Source of the DNA: Mesobacterium_A hydrothermale
GTDB taxonomy: Bacteria > Pseudomonadota > Alphaproteobacteria > Rhodobacterales > Rhodobacteraceae
Direction: 5' to 3'
DNA: 64,000 nt
Assembly: GCF_035818635.1 (NCBI RefSeq)
Contig: NZ_JAYLLH010000012.1
Span: forward strand, 50,897-114,896
Shown here: piece by piece, positions 35,035-44,363 of the stretch
How the letters are laid out: every line of letters starts with the position of its first letter
How positions within the stretch are numbered: the stretch's first letter is position 1
The notes under the pieces: generated by a model
The model's database searches: none
Told to the model about the DNA's origin: nothing
The model's input: the letters and a program-made list of their open reading frames with translations, nothing else
Made by a program: the position numbers and the translations under genes

Positions 35035-35828
35035 CGGGGCAGCTCCAGTATCGTTTCGGTCAACGCGGCCAGGATATCCCCCAGCCAGCGGCGCAGGTGC
35101 GTGGCCTTGGGCGTGTCATAGGCCCAGGGCGCGGCTTCGTCGGTCAGGTAGGCGGATTGCGCCAGTTCCATCTGAATGGCGTGGATGCCGTCCGCCGGGC
35201 GGCCATAGTGGCGCGTGGTCCAGCCGCCCTTGAACCGGCCGTTCAGGACAGTGCGATAGCCCGTGGCGCCTTGCGCGATCCGCAGCGCGGCCTGTTCGAT
35301 GTCCGGCGCACAGCTTTGGCCGTCGGCGGTGCCGATGTTGAAATCGGGCAGGGTGCCGTCAAACAGATAGGGAATCCGCGACCGGATCGAATGGCAATCA
35401 TACAGCAGCACCGCGCCGTGTTTCGACCGCAGCCGCTGCAGTTCCAGCGACAGCGCGGCGTGATAGGGCGCGTGAAAGGCATCGCGGCGCCGCGCGATTT
35501 CCGCCGCGTCTGGTTGGTGCCCGTCGCGATACAGGGGCCGGCCGTCGAAATCGGTCAGCGGGCACAGGGCGGTTGTGTTCTGCCCGGGATACAGGCTTTC
35601 GCCATCCGGCGGGCGGTTCACGTCCACGGCATAGCGATGGGTCCCGGTGCGCACCACGGTCGCGCCGGGCAGCAGCCCGTCGTACAGCCGGTCGATGTGC
35701 CAGTCGGTGTCGGCGAGGGCCAGCCCAACAGGCGACAAGGCCGCGCGGACCTCGTCCGGCAGATCGGTGCCGGTATGGGGCAGGGCAAGGATGACGGGCA
35801 GGTCGCCCCGGGAGACTTCGATGGTCAT
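35031..35828 (-). CDS. hutG: N-formylglutamate deformylase
   Basis: A 265-residue amidohydrolase of the N-formylglutamate family. Motifs LALPHTGTDLP, DTDWHIDRLY, VDVNRPPDG and LLYDCHSIRS form the metal site. It cleaves N-formylglutamate to glutamate and formate. This, with HutF, defines the five-step histidine pathway that releases ammonia and formate rather than formamide. It starts at ATG 35828 in an ATGA overlap with hutH. Confidence 0.92.
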   Translation of the reverse strand: MTIEVSRGDLPVILALPHTGTDLPDEVRAALSPVGLALADTDWHIDRLYDGLLPGATVVRTGTHRYAVDVNRPPDGESLYPGQNTTALCPLTDFDGRPLYRDGHQPDAAEIARRRDAFHAPYHAALSLELQRLRSKHGAVLLYDCHSIRSRIPYLFDGTLPDFNIGTADGQSCAPDIEQAALRIAQGATGYRTVLNGRFKGGWTTRHYGRPADGIHAIQMELAQSAYLTDEAAPWAYDTPKATHLRRWLGDILAALTETILELPR

Positions 35829-37369
35829 GCGTCCTCCAGCTGCAGCAGCGGCCCGACATCGGCGGCGTCCAGCAGTGCGCGGCTGCGCAGCAGCGCGGCG
35901 GCGGTTTCCAGATCGGGGGCAAGGAACCGGTCCTGCGCCAGTTCGGGAACATGGCCGCGCAGTTCCGCGATCACCGCCTGCAACGTCAGGCTGGTTTGCA
36001 GCGGCGCGCGGTATTGCACGCCCTGGGCGGCGCACAACAGTTCGACCCCAAGGATATGACCCAGGTTGTCGGCCATCCGCATCAGCCGCCGGGCCCCATG
36101 CGCGGCCATCGACACATGGTCTTCCTGATTGGCCGAGGTGGGGGTTGAATCGGTGGTGCAGGGGTTGGCGAGGTGCTTGTTCTCGCTCATCAGCGCGGCG
36201 GTCGTCACCTCGGCGATCATGTAGCCGGAATTCAGCCCCGGCTCTTTCGTCAGGAACGGCGGCAGGTCAAAGCTCAGCGTCGGGTCCACCATCAGCGCCA
36301 CGCGGCGCTGCGCAATCGCGCCGATCTCGGCCAGGGCCAGCGCGATCTGGTCGGCGGCAAAGCCCACCGGTTCGGCATGGAAATTCCCGCCCGACACGAT
36401 GCGCCCGCAGTCGCGCAGCACCAGCGGGTTGTCGGTGGCGGCGTTGGCCTCGATCACCAGCGTAGAGGCGGCGTGGCGCAGCAGGTCGATACAGGCGCCC
36501 ATCACCTGTGGCTGGCAGCGGATGCAATAGGGGTCCTGCACCCGACTGTCGCCGTCGCGGTGGCTTTCGCGGATTTCCGATCCGTCCATCAGCCTGCGGA
36601 TCGCGGCGGCGGCTTCGATCTGGCCGCGGTGGCCGCGCAGGGCGTGGATTTCCGGCAAGAGCGGCGCAGTCGATCCCATGATCGCGTCGGTGGTCAGCGC
36701 AGAGGTGACCAGCGCCGCGCCCGCCAGCCGCCAGGTTTCGAACAGGCCCGCCAAGGCATAGGCGGTGCTGAACTGCGTGCCGTTGATCAGCGCCAGCCCC
36801 TCTTTCGGGCCCAGCGTCACCGGCGCCAGCCCGACCAGCGCCAATGCCTGCGCCCCGGGCAGGGTTTCCCCGCCCACGCGCGCGTGCCCTTCGCCGATCA
36901 TCACCGCCGCCATATGCGCCAGCGGGGCCAGGTCGCCCGAGGCCCCGACGGACCCCTGATCGGGCACCACGGGCATCACGCCACGGGCCAGCATGCCTTC
37001 GATCAAGTGCACCACGTCCAGCCGCACACCCGAGGCGCCGCGCCCAAGCGACAGCAGTTTCAGCGCCATCATCAGGCGCAAGACGCTGTCGGGCATCGGT
37101 GCGCCGACACCGGCGCAATGCGACAGGATCAGGTTGCGCTGCAAGGTTGCGGTCTGGTCGGGGGCGATGCGGACATGGGCCAGTTTGCCGAAGCCGGTGT
37201 TGACGCCATAGATTGCGGCGTCACCCGCCGCCGCCCCGGCGATCACCTGCGCCGCTGCAACGATTTCCGGGTGGGCCGAAGGGTGCAGGCCCATAGGGCC
37301 TGTCCCACGATAGACCTGCTCCAGTTCGGTCAGCGTGGTTGCGCCGGGGCGCAGGATCAGTTCGGTCAA
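35825..37369 (-). CDS. hutH: Histidine ammonia-lyase
   Basis: A 514-residue lyase. The Ala-Ser-Gly triad that forms the MIO cofactor occurs in VGASGDLAPLAHM, and YGVNTGFGKLA and the QEDHVSMA region are conserved. It deaminates histidine to urocanate. The start chosen is TTG at 37369 (protein begins LTELILRPG): it overlaps the hutI stop as TTGA and has GGAGG 6 nt upstream. A longer frame to 37492 only covers the end of hutI. Confidence 0.94.
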   Translation of the reverse strand: MTELILRPGATTLTELEQVYRGTGPMGLHPSAHPEIVAAAQVIAGAAAGDAAIYGVNTGFGKLAHVRIAPDQTATLQRNLILSHCAGVGAPMPDSVLRLMMALKLLSLGRGASGVRLDVVHLIEGMLARGVMPVVPDQGSVGASGDLAPLAHMAAVMIGEGHARVGGETLPGAQALALVGLAPVTLGPKEGLALINGTQFSTAYALAGLFETWRLAGAALVTSALTTDAIMGSTAPLLPEIHALRGHRGQIEAAAAIRRLMDGSEIRESHRDGDSRVQDPYCIRCQPQVMGACIDLLRHAASTLVIEANAATDNPLVLRDCGRIVSGGNFHAEPVGFAADQIALALAEIGAIAQRRVALMVDPTLSFDLPPFLTKEPGLNSGYMIAEVTTAALMSENKHLANPCTTDSTPTSANQEDHVSMAAHGARRLMRMADNLGHILGVELLCAAQGVQYRAPLQTSLTLQAVIAELRGHVPELAQDRFLAPDLETAAALLRSRALLDAADVGPLLQLEDA

Positions 37370-38571
37370 AGGGTGCCTCCGAAGATGCGGGTGTGCAGGG
37401 GGTTGAACCCGATGCGATAGGACAGTTCCGCCGGGTGGCCGACGTTCCAGAGCGCGATATCGCCGCGCATGCCGGGCGCAAGCGTGCCGCAATCGGTCAG
37501 CCCAAGGGCGCGGGCGGCGTGGCGCGTGGCCCCGGCCAGCGCTTCTTCGGGGGTCAGGCCAAAGAAGGTCGCCGCCATGTTCATCGCCAGCAGGATCGAC
37601 GTCATCGGGCTGGTGCCGGGGTTGCAGTCGGTGGCGACCGCCATCGGCACGCCCGCTGCGCGCAAGCCCTCGACCGGCGGTTTGCGGGTTTCGTGCAGGG
37701 TGTAGAACGCGCCGGGCAACAGAACGGCCACCGTGCCGGCGCGCGCCATTTCGGCGATGCCCGCACCGTCCAGATATTCCAGATGATCGGCCGACAGCGC
37801 CCCGCGTTGCGCCGCCAGCGCCGCGCCACCTAGGTTCGACAGCTGTTCGGCATGCAGCCGCAGCGGCAGGCCAAGCGCCTGCGCCCGGTCGAACACAAGC
37901 GCGATCTGGTCAGGGGAAAAGGCGATGCCTTCGCAGAAACCATCGACGGAATCGACCAGCCCTTCGGCATGGGCGGCCATCAGCGCGGGCAGACAGACCT
38001 CGTCAAGATAGGCATCCGGGCGGCCCGCGTATTCCGGCGGGATCGCGTGGGCGCCCAGAAAGCTGCGGTGAACGCGGATCGGGCGTGCGTCGGCAATCCG
38101 CGTGGCAGCGCGCAGCATCTTCAGCTCGTCCGCGATGGAAAGGCCGTAGCCCGATTTGACCTCGATCGCGGTCACGCCCTCGGCGATCAGCGCATCGACG
38201 CGGGGCAGGGCCGCGGCCAGCAGGTCGGCTTCGGTCAGGGCGCGCGTTGCGCGCACGGTTGAAACGATGCCGCCGCCCGCTTTTGCGATGTCCTGATAGC
38301 TGGCCCCCTGCTGGCGCATTTCGAATTCGCGTGCGCGGTCGCCGCCGAACACCACATGCGTATGGCAATCGATCAGCGACGGCGTGGCCAATCGTCCGCC
38401 GCAGTCCCGCGCGGGCAGGGCGGCAAGGTTCGCAGGCAGGTCGGCGGCGGGGCCGGCAAAGTCGATCCGGCCATTGCGCAGGGCAATCGCGCCGTCTGGG
38501 ATCAACCCGTAGGGGGCGCCGCCGGGCAGCATCGTGGCCAGCGTCAGGTGGGTAAGGAGGGTGTCGGACAT
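37366..38571 (-). CDS. hutI: Imidazolonepropionase
   Basis: A 401-residue amidohydrolase. The metal site DCHTHVVFGGDR, the EVKSGYGL lysine region, the histidine in HAEQLSNLGG and DHLEYL, and ATDCNPGTS are complete. It opens the imidazolone ring to N-formimidoylglutamate. It is the first gene of the leftward hut operon and starts at ATG 38571. The divergent hutF gene begins 85 nt away, with an operator-like dyad between. Confidence 0.95.
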   Translation of the reverse strand: MSDTLLTHLTLATMLPGGAPYGLIPDGAIALRNGRIDFAGPAADLPANLAALPARDCGGRLATPSLIDCHTHVVFGGDRAREFEMRQQGASYQDIAKAGGGIVSTVRATRALTEADLLAAALPRVDALIAEGVTAIEVKSGYGLSIADELKMLRAATRIADARPIRVHRSFLGAHAIPPEYAGRPDAYLDEVCLPALMAAHAEGLVDSVDGFCEGIAFSPDQIALVFDRAQALGLPLRLHAEQLSNLGGAALAAQRGALSADHLEYLDGAGIAEMARAGTVAVLLPGAFYTLHETRKPPVEGLRAAGVPMAVATDCNPGTSPMTSILLAMNMAATFFGLTPEEALAGATRHAARALGLTDCGTLAPGMRGDIALWNVGHPAELSYRIGFNPLHTRIFGGTL

Positions 38572-38608
38572 CGCAGAATCGGACTTGCTTGATCTGCGTA
38601 TATTCATA

Positions 38609-38624
38609 TTATGTGCATACATAA
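38609..38624. promoter_or_regulatory. HutC-type operator between hutI and hutF
   Basis: TTATGT-GCAT-ACATAA is a perfect 6-bp dyad in the 85-nt divergent promoter. Its AT-rich shape resembles operators of HutC repressors, and hutC is the second gene of the rightward operon. Binding by HutC is inferred. Confidence 0.6.
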
Positions 38625-38656
38625 ATTCAAGCCCACAAAAAACAGGTGTTCTCAGA

Positions 38657-40012
38657 ATGACCGTGTTGATCGCCAAGACCGCCCTGCTGCCCGACGGCTG
38701 GCACGACGACGTGCGGATCGAGATCGGAGACGATGGCCGTATTGCTTCGGTGCAGGCGGGCGTGGCGGGCAAGGCGACCCACGACATCCTGCTGCCCGCG
38801 CCGGTCAATCTGCACAGCCACGGGTTTCAGCGCGCCATGGCCGGGCTGACCGAGGCGCGCGGCCCCGGCGGACAAGACAGTTTCTGGACCTGGCGGCGGC
38901 TGATATACCGCTTCCTTGCCGTGCTGGACCCCGACGATATCGAGGCGATCACCGCCTTCGCGCAGGTCGAGATGCTGGAAGCGGGCTTTGCCACGGTCTG
39001 CGAATTCCACTACCTGCACCACGGGCCGGGCGGGGCTCTCTATGCCAACCTGGCGGAACTGTCGGCGCGGGTTGCGGCGGCGGCGGACCTGACCGGGATC
39101 GGACTGACGCTGTTGCCGGTGCTGTATACGCATGGCGGCTGCGACGGGCGGGCGCTGGCGGGTGGACAGCTGCGGTTCGGCAATGACGTCGACCGGTACG
39201 CGGCGCTTCTGGACGGGGCGCAGGCGGCGCTGGGCCCCCGGCCCGATGCGGTGCTGGGCCTTTCGGCCCATTCGTTGCGGGCGGTGTCCCCCGATGTTGC
39301 GGCGGCGCTGCCGCAGATGCGGGCCGGGGCCCCGATCCACATGCATGTGGCCGAACAGAAGGCCGAGGCCGCCGAGGTGCATGCCGCCCATGGCGCGCGC
39401 CCGGTGGAACTGGCGCTGAACGCGGTTGGCGTCGATGCGCGCTGGTGCCTGATCCATTGCACCCAGATGACCGATGCCGAAACTGCGGGGTTGGCGCAAA
39501 GCGGTGCCGTGGCCGGGCTTTGCCCGGTGACAGAGGCAAGCCTTGGCGACGGGATTTTCCCGGCTGCGGACTTTGCTGCGCGTGGCGGGCGCTTTGGCGT
39601 AGGGACGGATTCCAACATCCGGATCTCTCTGGCCGAGGAACTGCGCCTGCTGGAATACGGCCAGCGTCTGCGCGACCGCGCCCGGGCGGTTCTGGCGGAC
39701 GCGGGTGTCTCGACCGGGCGACGGATGTATGACGCGGCGCTTGCCGGGGGCGCGCAGGCGGCAGGCCGCGCGACTGGCGCGATCCGGGTCGGGATGTGGG
39801 CCGACCTTTTGACCTTGAATGCCAGCGCGGTCGACCTGATCGGGCGTCGGGGCGACGCGATCCTCGATGCGTTCACCTTTGCCCGGGGCGATGCCATCAA
39901 CGAGGTCTGGAGCGCGGGCCGGGCTGTGGTAAGACAGGGAACCCATGTTGCGCGGGCGGCGGTGGAACGCCGGTATGCCATGCGCCTTGCCCGGATACTG
40001 GACCGCCTATGA
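38657..40012 (+). CDS. hutF: Formimidoylglutamate deiminase
   Basis: A 451-residue amidohydrolase of the HutF family. The metal motif NLHSHGFQRAM, the HMHVAEQKAE site, HCTQM and the aspartate in GTDSNIRIS are present. It converts N-formimidoylglutamate to N-formylglutamate and ammonia, feeding HutG. The start is ATG at 38657; a longer frame would cross the operator and overlap hutI. Its stop overlaps the hutC start (ATGA). Confidence 0.93.
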   Translation: MTVLIAKTALLPDGWHDDVRIEIGDDGRIASVQAGVAGKATHDILLPAPVNLHSHGFQRAMAGLTEARGPGGQDSFWTWRRLIYRFLAVLDPDDIEAITAFAQVEMLEAGFATVCEFHYLHHGPGGALYANLAELSARVAAAADLTGIGLTLLPVLYTHGGCDGRALAGGQLRFGNDVDRYAALLDGAQAALGPRPDAVLGLSAHSLRAVSPDVAAALPQMRAGAPIHMHVAEQKAEAAEVHAAHGARPVELALNAVGVDARWCLIHCTQMTDAETAGLAQSGAVAGLCPVTEASLGDGIFPAADFAARGGRFGVGTDSNIRISLAEELRLLEYGQRLRDRARAVLADAGVSTGRRMYDAALAGGAQAAGRATGAIRVGMWADLLTLNASAVDLIGRRGDAILDAFTFARGDAINEVWSAGRAVVRQGTHVARAAVERRYAMRLARILDRL

Positions 40013-40710
40013 CCGCACCGCGCCTGCAAAGCTGGACCGCTATCGTCGAGGAAGTGACCCGCCGGATCGCCAGCGGTGACTGGGCGCCGGGGGCGTTGAT
40101 CCCGAACGAGGCCGACCTGGCCGCGGAATTCGGCTGTTCCCGCACCACGGTCAACCGCGCGCTGCGGGACCTGGCGGACAAGGGGGTGCTGGACCGGCGT
40201 CGCAAGGCCGGAACCCGTGTGCGCGACCTGCCCGACAGCCGCGCGCGGCTGGATATCCCCATCGTGCGCAAGCAGGTCGAACGGCGCGGCGCGCAGCATG
40301 GCTATCACCTGCTGCACCGCGATCATAGCGCGCCGCCACCGGCCATTGCGGCGCAGCTGGAGCTGGAGGCGGGGCAAAAGGCGCTGCACCTGACCAGCCT
40401 GCACACCGCCGATGGCCAGCCTTTCGTGCTGGAAGACCGCTGGATTTCCACCCTGGCCGTGCCCGACGCGCTTCAGGCCGATTTCGCCGCTTGCAACGCG
40501 AACGAATGGCTGGTGCAGAACGTGCCGCTCAGCACCGGGGAAATCGGCCTGTCCGCCGCCCCGGCCGGCGCGGAAGAGGCCGAGGTTCTGGGCTGCGCGC
40601 CGGGGACGGCTTTGTTCCGGCAGGACCGGCTGACGCGCAACGCCGGGATGCCTGTCACTGCCGTCACAATGCTCTTTGCGCCCGGCTACCGGATGCGTCT
40701 GGACCTCTGA
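40009..40710 (+). CDS. hutC: HutC, GntR-family repressor of histidine use
   Basis: A 233-residue GntR regulator. The winged helix (about 8-75; PNEADLAAEFGCSRTTVNRAL) precedes a UTRA effector domain (about 90-230). HutC proteins repress hut genes and respond to urocanate. It overlaps hutF by ATGA and probably regulates its own operon through the dyad at 38609-38624. It may also act on the transporter, although the dyad there has a different sequence. Confidence 0.9.
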   Translation: MTAPRLQSWTAIVEEVTRRIASGDWAPGALIPNEADLAAEFGCSRTTVNRALRDLADKGVLDRRRKAGTRVRDLPDSRARLDIPIVRKQVERRGAQHGYHLLHRDHSAPPPAIAAQLELEAGQKALHLTSLHTADGQPFVLEDRWISTLAVPDALQADFAACNANEWLVQNVPLSTGEIGLSAAPAGAEEAEVLGCAPGTALFRQDRLTRNAGMPVTAVTMLFAPGYRMRLDL

Positions 40711-40768
40711 GGGTTGCATTTGCGCGCCGCTTCGGGTCTGACCAGAAGAGGGCGGCAAAGGGCCAGCG

Positions 40769-41365
40769 ATGCAGCAGGACAAATCCAGCGGGAAAGAAAA
40801 GCAGGGGCTCGACCTTCTGGTCGGGCTGGCGGTCAAGGCCGAACGCAGCCAGGCCGGGCTGACGCTGGCGGAACTGTCAGAGCGCTCTGGCGTGTCGGTG
40901 CCGATGATTTCCAAGATCGAACGCGGACAGGTGTCGGCCTCGCTCAGCACGCTGAACGCGCTGGCGCGCGGGGTGGGCGTGCCGATCATCAACTTCTTTG
41001 CCGAAACCGTCGAGATCGGAGAGGTGTCGCTGGTCCGTGCGGGCGAGGGCATTACGGTGCGGCGTGCCGGGTCGACCTATGGCCATGTCTACAAGCAGAT
41101 GGGCCGGGTCGAAACCGACGGGATGGAGCTGGAAACCTACCTGATCACGCTGGAGGCACCGGTCACCGGCACGCCGATCTTTCAGCACGGCGGGATCGAG
41201 CTGACTCATATGTTCGACGGGGCGCTGACCTATCGCGTGGGCGAAGAAACCTATGACTTGAAGCCCGGCGATACCCTGACGTTCGAAGCCAGCGTGCCGC
41301 ATGGTCCGGTGCGCATGGATTCAGCAACGGCCACGTTCTTGACGGTGATCACGCGCGCGAAGTAG
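40769..41365 (+). CDS. XRE-cupin transcription regulator
   Basis: A 198-residue regulator. The N-terminal helix-turn-helix of the XRE/Cro type (about 22-75; LTLAELSERSGVSVPMISKIERG) is followed by a cupin domain (about 120-195; LKPGDTLTFEASVPHGP). Such proteins usually sense a small catabolic substrate through the cupin. It lies 58 nt after hutC and just before the desaturase-led operon, with a dyad in the gap that could be its operator. It is the likely local regulator of the catabolic genes up to 46401. Confidence 0.87.
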   Translation: MQQDKSSGKEKQGLDLLVGLAVKAERSQAGLTLAELSERSGVSVPMISKIERGQVSASLSTLNALARGVGVPIINFFAETVEIGEVSLVRAGEGITVRRAGSTYGHVYKQMGRVETDGMELETYLITLEAPVTGTPIFQHGGIELTHMFDGALTYRVGEETYDLKPGDTLTFEASVPHGPVRMDSATATFLTVITRAK

Positions 41366-41390
41366 AATTTTCCCTTGAGGAAAATTTTTT
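41366..41390 (+). promoter_or_regulatory. Dyad after the XRE-cupin gene: operator or weak terminator
   Basis: AATTTTCC-CTTGA-GGAAAATT is a perfect 8-bp dyad starting at the end of the regulator's stop codon region and running into six T residues. As DNA it could be the XRE-cupin operator for the next operon; as RNA it has the form of a low-GC terminator. The TTTTCC/GGAAAA arms recall the outer arms of the dyad near hutU. Confidence 0.5.
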
Positions 41391-41432
41391 CTCGTGAATA
41401 CGTTTCCTTGTTGCCAAGCGAGGGAGGCCGCG

Positions 41433-42398
41433 ATGTCGGCAGAGGTGCTGACCCCTATCACGCAAGCATTGAACGATGGCGCGCTGACACGGCGCGAACT
41501 GAAGGCGCTGATGCAGCGCTCGGACGGCCCGGCGCTTTGGCGGCTGGGGGTCTGGGCGCTGGCGCTGCTGGGGACCGGGTCGCTGATCTGGCTCAGTCTG
41601 GGGACGTGGCTGGTCTGGCCCGCGATGTTCCTGCACGGCATCCTGATGGTGCATCATTTTGCCCTGCAGCACGAATGTGTGCACTACACCCCGTTCAAGA
41701 CGCGCTGGCTGAACGACGTGATGGGCAACCTTTGTGGGTTCATCATCGCGCTGCCGCACCAGTTCTTTCGCTATGAACATTGCGACCACCACACCCACAC
41801 GCAACTGAAAGGCAAGGACCCCGAACTGATCGAGCTGCCGATCTCGGTCTGGAGATACCTGTGGTATATCTCTTCGGTGCCGTACTGGTGGGCCAAGATC
41901 AAGGAATTCACCCGCCACAGCCTTGGCAGGATCGCCCCGCACGAGGCAGAGTTTCTGCCGAAAGAGGCCTATGCCACCGTGTTCTGGGAAGCGCGGATCA
42001 TGCTGGCGCTATACGCCGCGATCGTGCTGTTTTGCGCGGTGACCGGCTGGTGGGCGCCGGTCTGGTACTGGTGGCTGCCGGTGCTGCTGGGCGAGCCGGT
42101 GATGCGCTGGATCCGCCTGACCGAACATGTCGGCCGCCCCAATGTGCGCGACATGCGGGAAAATACGCGGACCAACCTGATTTCGGCACCGCTGGCCTTT
42201 CTCAGCTGGAACATGAACTACCACGCGGAACACCACTACGCCGCGTCGGTGCCGTTCCATGCCCTGCCCAAGCTGCACAAGAAGCTGGACGGCTACGTCT
42301 ATGTCGAGCCGCGCGGCTACCTGGGCGCGCACCTGGATATCCTGGCGCAACTGACCGGGCGCCAGCCGCGCAGCGACCGGCCCGGGGGGCAGACGTGA
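41433..42398 (+). CDS. Membrane di-iron fatty acid desaturase/hydroxylase family protein
   Basis: A 321-residue membrane protein with four or five hydrophobic segments. The three histidine boxes of the membrane desaturase/hydroxylase superfamily are visible: HECVH (80-84), HCDHH (116-120) and HAEHH (about 266-270). These bind the di-iron centre that activates oxygen. The Rieske ferredoxin encoded directly downstream (GTGA overlap) is a natural electron donor. The start is ATG at 41433 after GGGAGG. The substrate is unknown; the surrounding hydrolase and oxygenase genes suggest catabolism of a small molecule rather than lipid synthesis. Confidence 0.82.
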   Translation: MSAEVLTPITQALNDGALTRRELKALMQRSDGPALWRLGVWALALLGTGSLIWLSLGTWLVWPAMFLHGILMVHHFALQHECVHYTPFKTRWLNDVMGNLCGFIIALPHQFFRYEHCDHHTHTQLKGKDPELIELPISVWRYLWYISSVPYWWAKIKEFTRHSLGRIAPHEAEFLPKEAYATVFWEARIMLALYAAIVLFCAVTGWWAPVWYWWLPVLLGEPVMRWIRLTEHVGRPNVRDMRENTRTNLISAPLAFLSWNMNYHAEHHYAASVPFHALPKLHKKLDGYVYVEPRGYLGAHLDILAQLTGRQPRSDRPGGQT

Positions 42399-42721
42399 CC
42401 GCAGCGGCGCGGGACAAGACCTGGCAGGACCTGATCGCGGTCGCAGAGCTTGAGGCGGGCGACGCCACACCGGTGCAGCTGGGACGCAGGGAACTGGCGG
42501 TTTTTGACACGGTGGACGGGATCTTTGTCAGCTATGCACGCTGCACCCACGGGGCGGCGAACCTGTGCGACGGCTATTTCGACGGGCGGCGCATCGAATG
42601 CCCGCTTCACCAGGGGCTGTTCGATGCCCGCACCGGTGCGTCGCTGGCGGCCCCGGCGCGGGTGCCGCTGCGGATGATCGAGGCACGGGTGATCGACGGC
42701 CGCGTGCAGGTGTTGGTCTGA
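42395..42721 (+). CDS. Rieske-type [2Fe-2S] ferredoxin
   Basis: A 108-residue soluble Rieske protein. Cluster ligands are Cys50 and His52 (CTHG) and Cys69 and His72 (CPLHQG), with the normal 16-residue spacing between pairs. Such ferredoxins supply electrons to oxygenases. The start is GTG at 42395, overlapping the desaturase stop. No matching reductase gene is in the window. Confidence 0.9.
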   Translation: MTAAARDKTWQDLIAVAELEAGDATPVQLGRRELAVFDTVDGIFVSYARCTHGAANLCDGYFDGRRIECPLHQGLFDARTGASLAAPARVPLRMIEARVIDGRVQVLV

Positions 42722-42744
42722 TTTGGAACGGAAAGGATTGGCCG

Positions 42745-43329
42745 ATGTCGGCATGGATCAAGATGATTTCGGACGAAGAGGCGGACGCCGACCTGATGGA
42801 CGCGCTTTCCCTTGCGCGCACGCCGCATGGAACGGTGGACAACGTGATGCGCGTGCATTCGCTGCGCCCCAACACGATGCGCGGGCACGTCATCCTGTAC
42901 CGCGCGGCGCTGCATGACGATGCCAACACGCTGCCGATGTGGTTGCAGGAAACCCTCAGCTCTTATGTCTCGATCCTGAACGATTGCCCCTATTCGCTGG
43001 CCAACCACTGGAAAAACGCCCGCCACCTGATCGGGGACGCGGCCAAGGCCGACGCGATCGAGGCGGCGATGGCCGCCCGCGCACCGGAACGCGCGCTGGG
43101 CGGGGCGGAACTGGCGCTGATGCGCTATGCCGAGAAACTGACCCTGCGCCCGGGACGGATGGAAAAGGCGGATGTGGATGCGTTGAAGGATGAGGGGCTG
43201 GATGACGGGCAGATCCTCGAAGCCAACCAGATCATCGGATATTTCAACTATGTCAACCGCTTGCTGAACGGTCTTGGGGTAACAACGGACGGCGACGTGG
43301 TGGGATATTACGCGGGGGACGAGGGCTGA
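42745..43329 (+). CDS. AhpD-like (peroxidase-related / carboxymuconolactone decarboxylase fold) protein
   Basis: A 194-residue all-alpha protein of the AhpD-like superfamily, in the branch called peroxidase-related enzymes. The region ETLSSYVSILNDCPYSLANHW holds a single cysteine followed by a histidine eight residues later, so the CxxC of true AhpD is missing. The start is ATG at 42745 with AAAGGA upstream. It lies in the operon between the ferredoxin and the AstE/AspA-like hydrolase (TGATG overlap). A role in handling reactive by-products of the oxygenases is possible. Confidence 0.75.
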   Translation: MSAWIKMISDEEADADLMDALSLARTPHGTVDNVMRVHSLRPNTMRGHVILYRAALHDDANTLPMWLQETLSSYVSILNDCPYSLANHWKNARHLIGDAAKADAIEAAMAARAPERALGGAELALMRYAEKLTLRPGRMEKADVDALKDEGLDDGQILEANQIIGYFNYVNRLLNGLGVTTDGDVVGYYAGDEG

Positions 43330-44333
43330 TGCACGCGCCCGATTTCTCTGCCAGCCGCCTGCTGCCGGGGGTCGATCTGACCGCCCCGGGCAAGCGCGCC
43401 GGCCAGATCGGGCTGTTGCATTCAGACAATGACAACCCGCTGGGGGTCTACCCGATCCCGGCGATGTGCATCGTCGGCGGTGTGGGGCCGACGGTGCTGC
43501 TGCTGGCCGGCGTGCATGGCGACGAATACGAAGGCCCCGCCGCGCTGACCCGGCTTTACCAGGCGTTGGAACCGTCGGACGTGACCGGGCGGCTGATCTT
43601 CCTGCCGCAGCTGAACGCCCCGGCCTGCACGGCGGGCACACGGGTGTCGCCGCTGGATGGCGGCAACCTGAACCGCGCCTTTCCCGGCGCGGCAGATGGC
43701 GGACCGACGGCGCAGATCGCCCACATGGTATCGGCCTGCCTGATGCCTGTTTGCGATGCGGTGATCGACCTGCATTCCGGCGGCAAGGCGTCCTGGTTCG
43801 TGCCCTGTGCGCTGGCCGCACGCGGGCGGGACGGCGCGCCCGACGTGGCGAACATGGCGCTGGCGCGGGCCTTCAGGGCGGATGTGATCTGGCAACTGGG
43901 CGCGGCGAATGACGACCGGTCGGTGAACGGCGCGGCAACCGCGCACGGCATCCCCTGCATCGCGGCGGAACTGGGGGGTGGCGGGTATGTCGGCATCGAT
44001 GCGTTGCAGATCGGCGAGGCCGGCGTGCGCCATGCCCTGATCCAGCTTGGCGTTCTGCAAGGCAAGGTGCCCGAGGCCATGCCGCGCGTGGTCGAACTGT
44101 CCGCGCCGGGCCACCGGGTGACCGCGCCGGTCGCGGGTGTATACCTGCCCGCGCGTGCCGCCGGCGAAGACATCGCGGCGGGCGAACGGCTGGGCCAGAT
44201 CGTGACGCCCGCGCAGCCCGACGCCGCACCAACCGAGATCCGTGCCGAAACCTCTGGCCTGATCCTTGCCGAAACCCGTCGCGCCGCGGTTGTGCCCGGT
44301 GCCTTTCTTGCCTTCATCGCGGGGGCGGCCTGA
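43329..44333 (+). CDS. Succinylglutamate desuccinylase/aspartoacylase family hydrolase
   Basis: A 334-residue zinc hydrolase of the AstE/AspA (M14-like) family. The zinc site is AGVHGDEYEG (about 60-70) with the third ligand in IDLHSGG (about 146-152), and the substrate arginine region is GGNLNRAFPG. The C-terminal part is a beta-rich domain ending in AAVVPGAFL. Relatives remove acyl groups from N-acyl amino acids, including N-acetyl-diaminobutyrate in ectoine breakdown (DoeB). An N-acyl or amide intermediate of this pathway is a reasonable guess. Confidence 0.82.
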   Translation: MHAPDFSASRLLPGVDLTAPGKRAGQIGLLHSDNDNPLGVYPIPAMCIVGGVGPTVLLLAGVHGDEYEGPAALTRLYQALEPSDVTGRLIFLPQLNAPACTAGTRVSPLDGGNLNRAFPGAADGGPTAQIAHMVSACLMPVCDAVIDLHSGGKASWFVPCALAARGRDGAPDVANMALARAFRADVIWQLGAANDDRSVNGAATAHGIPCIAAELGGGGYVGIDALQIGEAGVRHALIQLGVLQGKVPEAMPRVVELSAPGHRVTAPVAGVYLPARAAGEDIAAGERLGQIVTPAQPDAAPTEIRAETSGLILAETRRAAVVPGAFLAFIAGAA

Positions 44334-44363
44334 GCCGCCCGCGCCCGTACCCGGAGAGCCGTC

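Noticed and set aside
38534..38656. Extension of HutF upstream of ATG 38657
   Set aside because: It would cross the HutC-type operator and the divergent hutI start.
41433..42398. Assignment of the desaturase-like protein to membrane lipid synthesis or alkane hydroxylation
   Set aside because: It is in one operon with a deacylase, a 2-oxoglutarate oxygenase and a regulator of catabolic type, and the histidine-box spacing alone does not separate the subfamilies.
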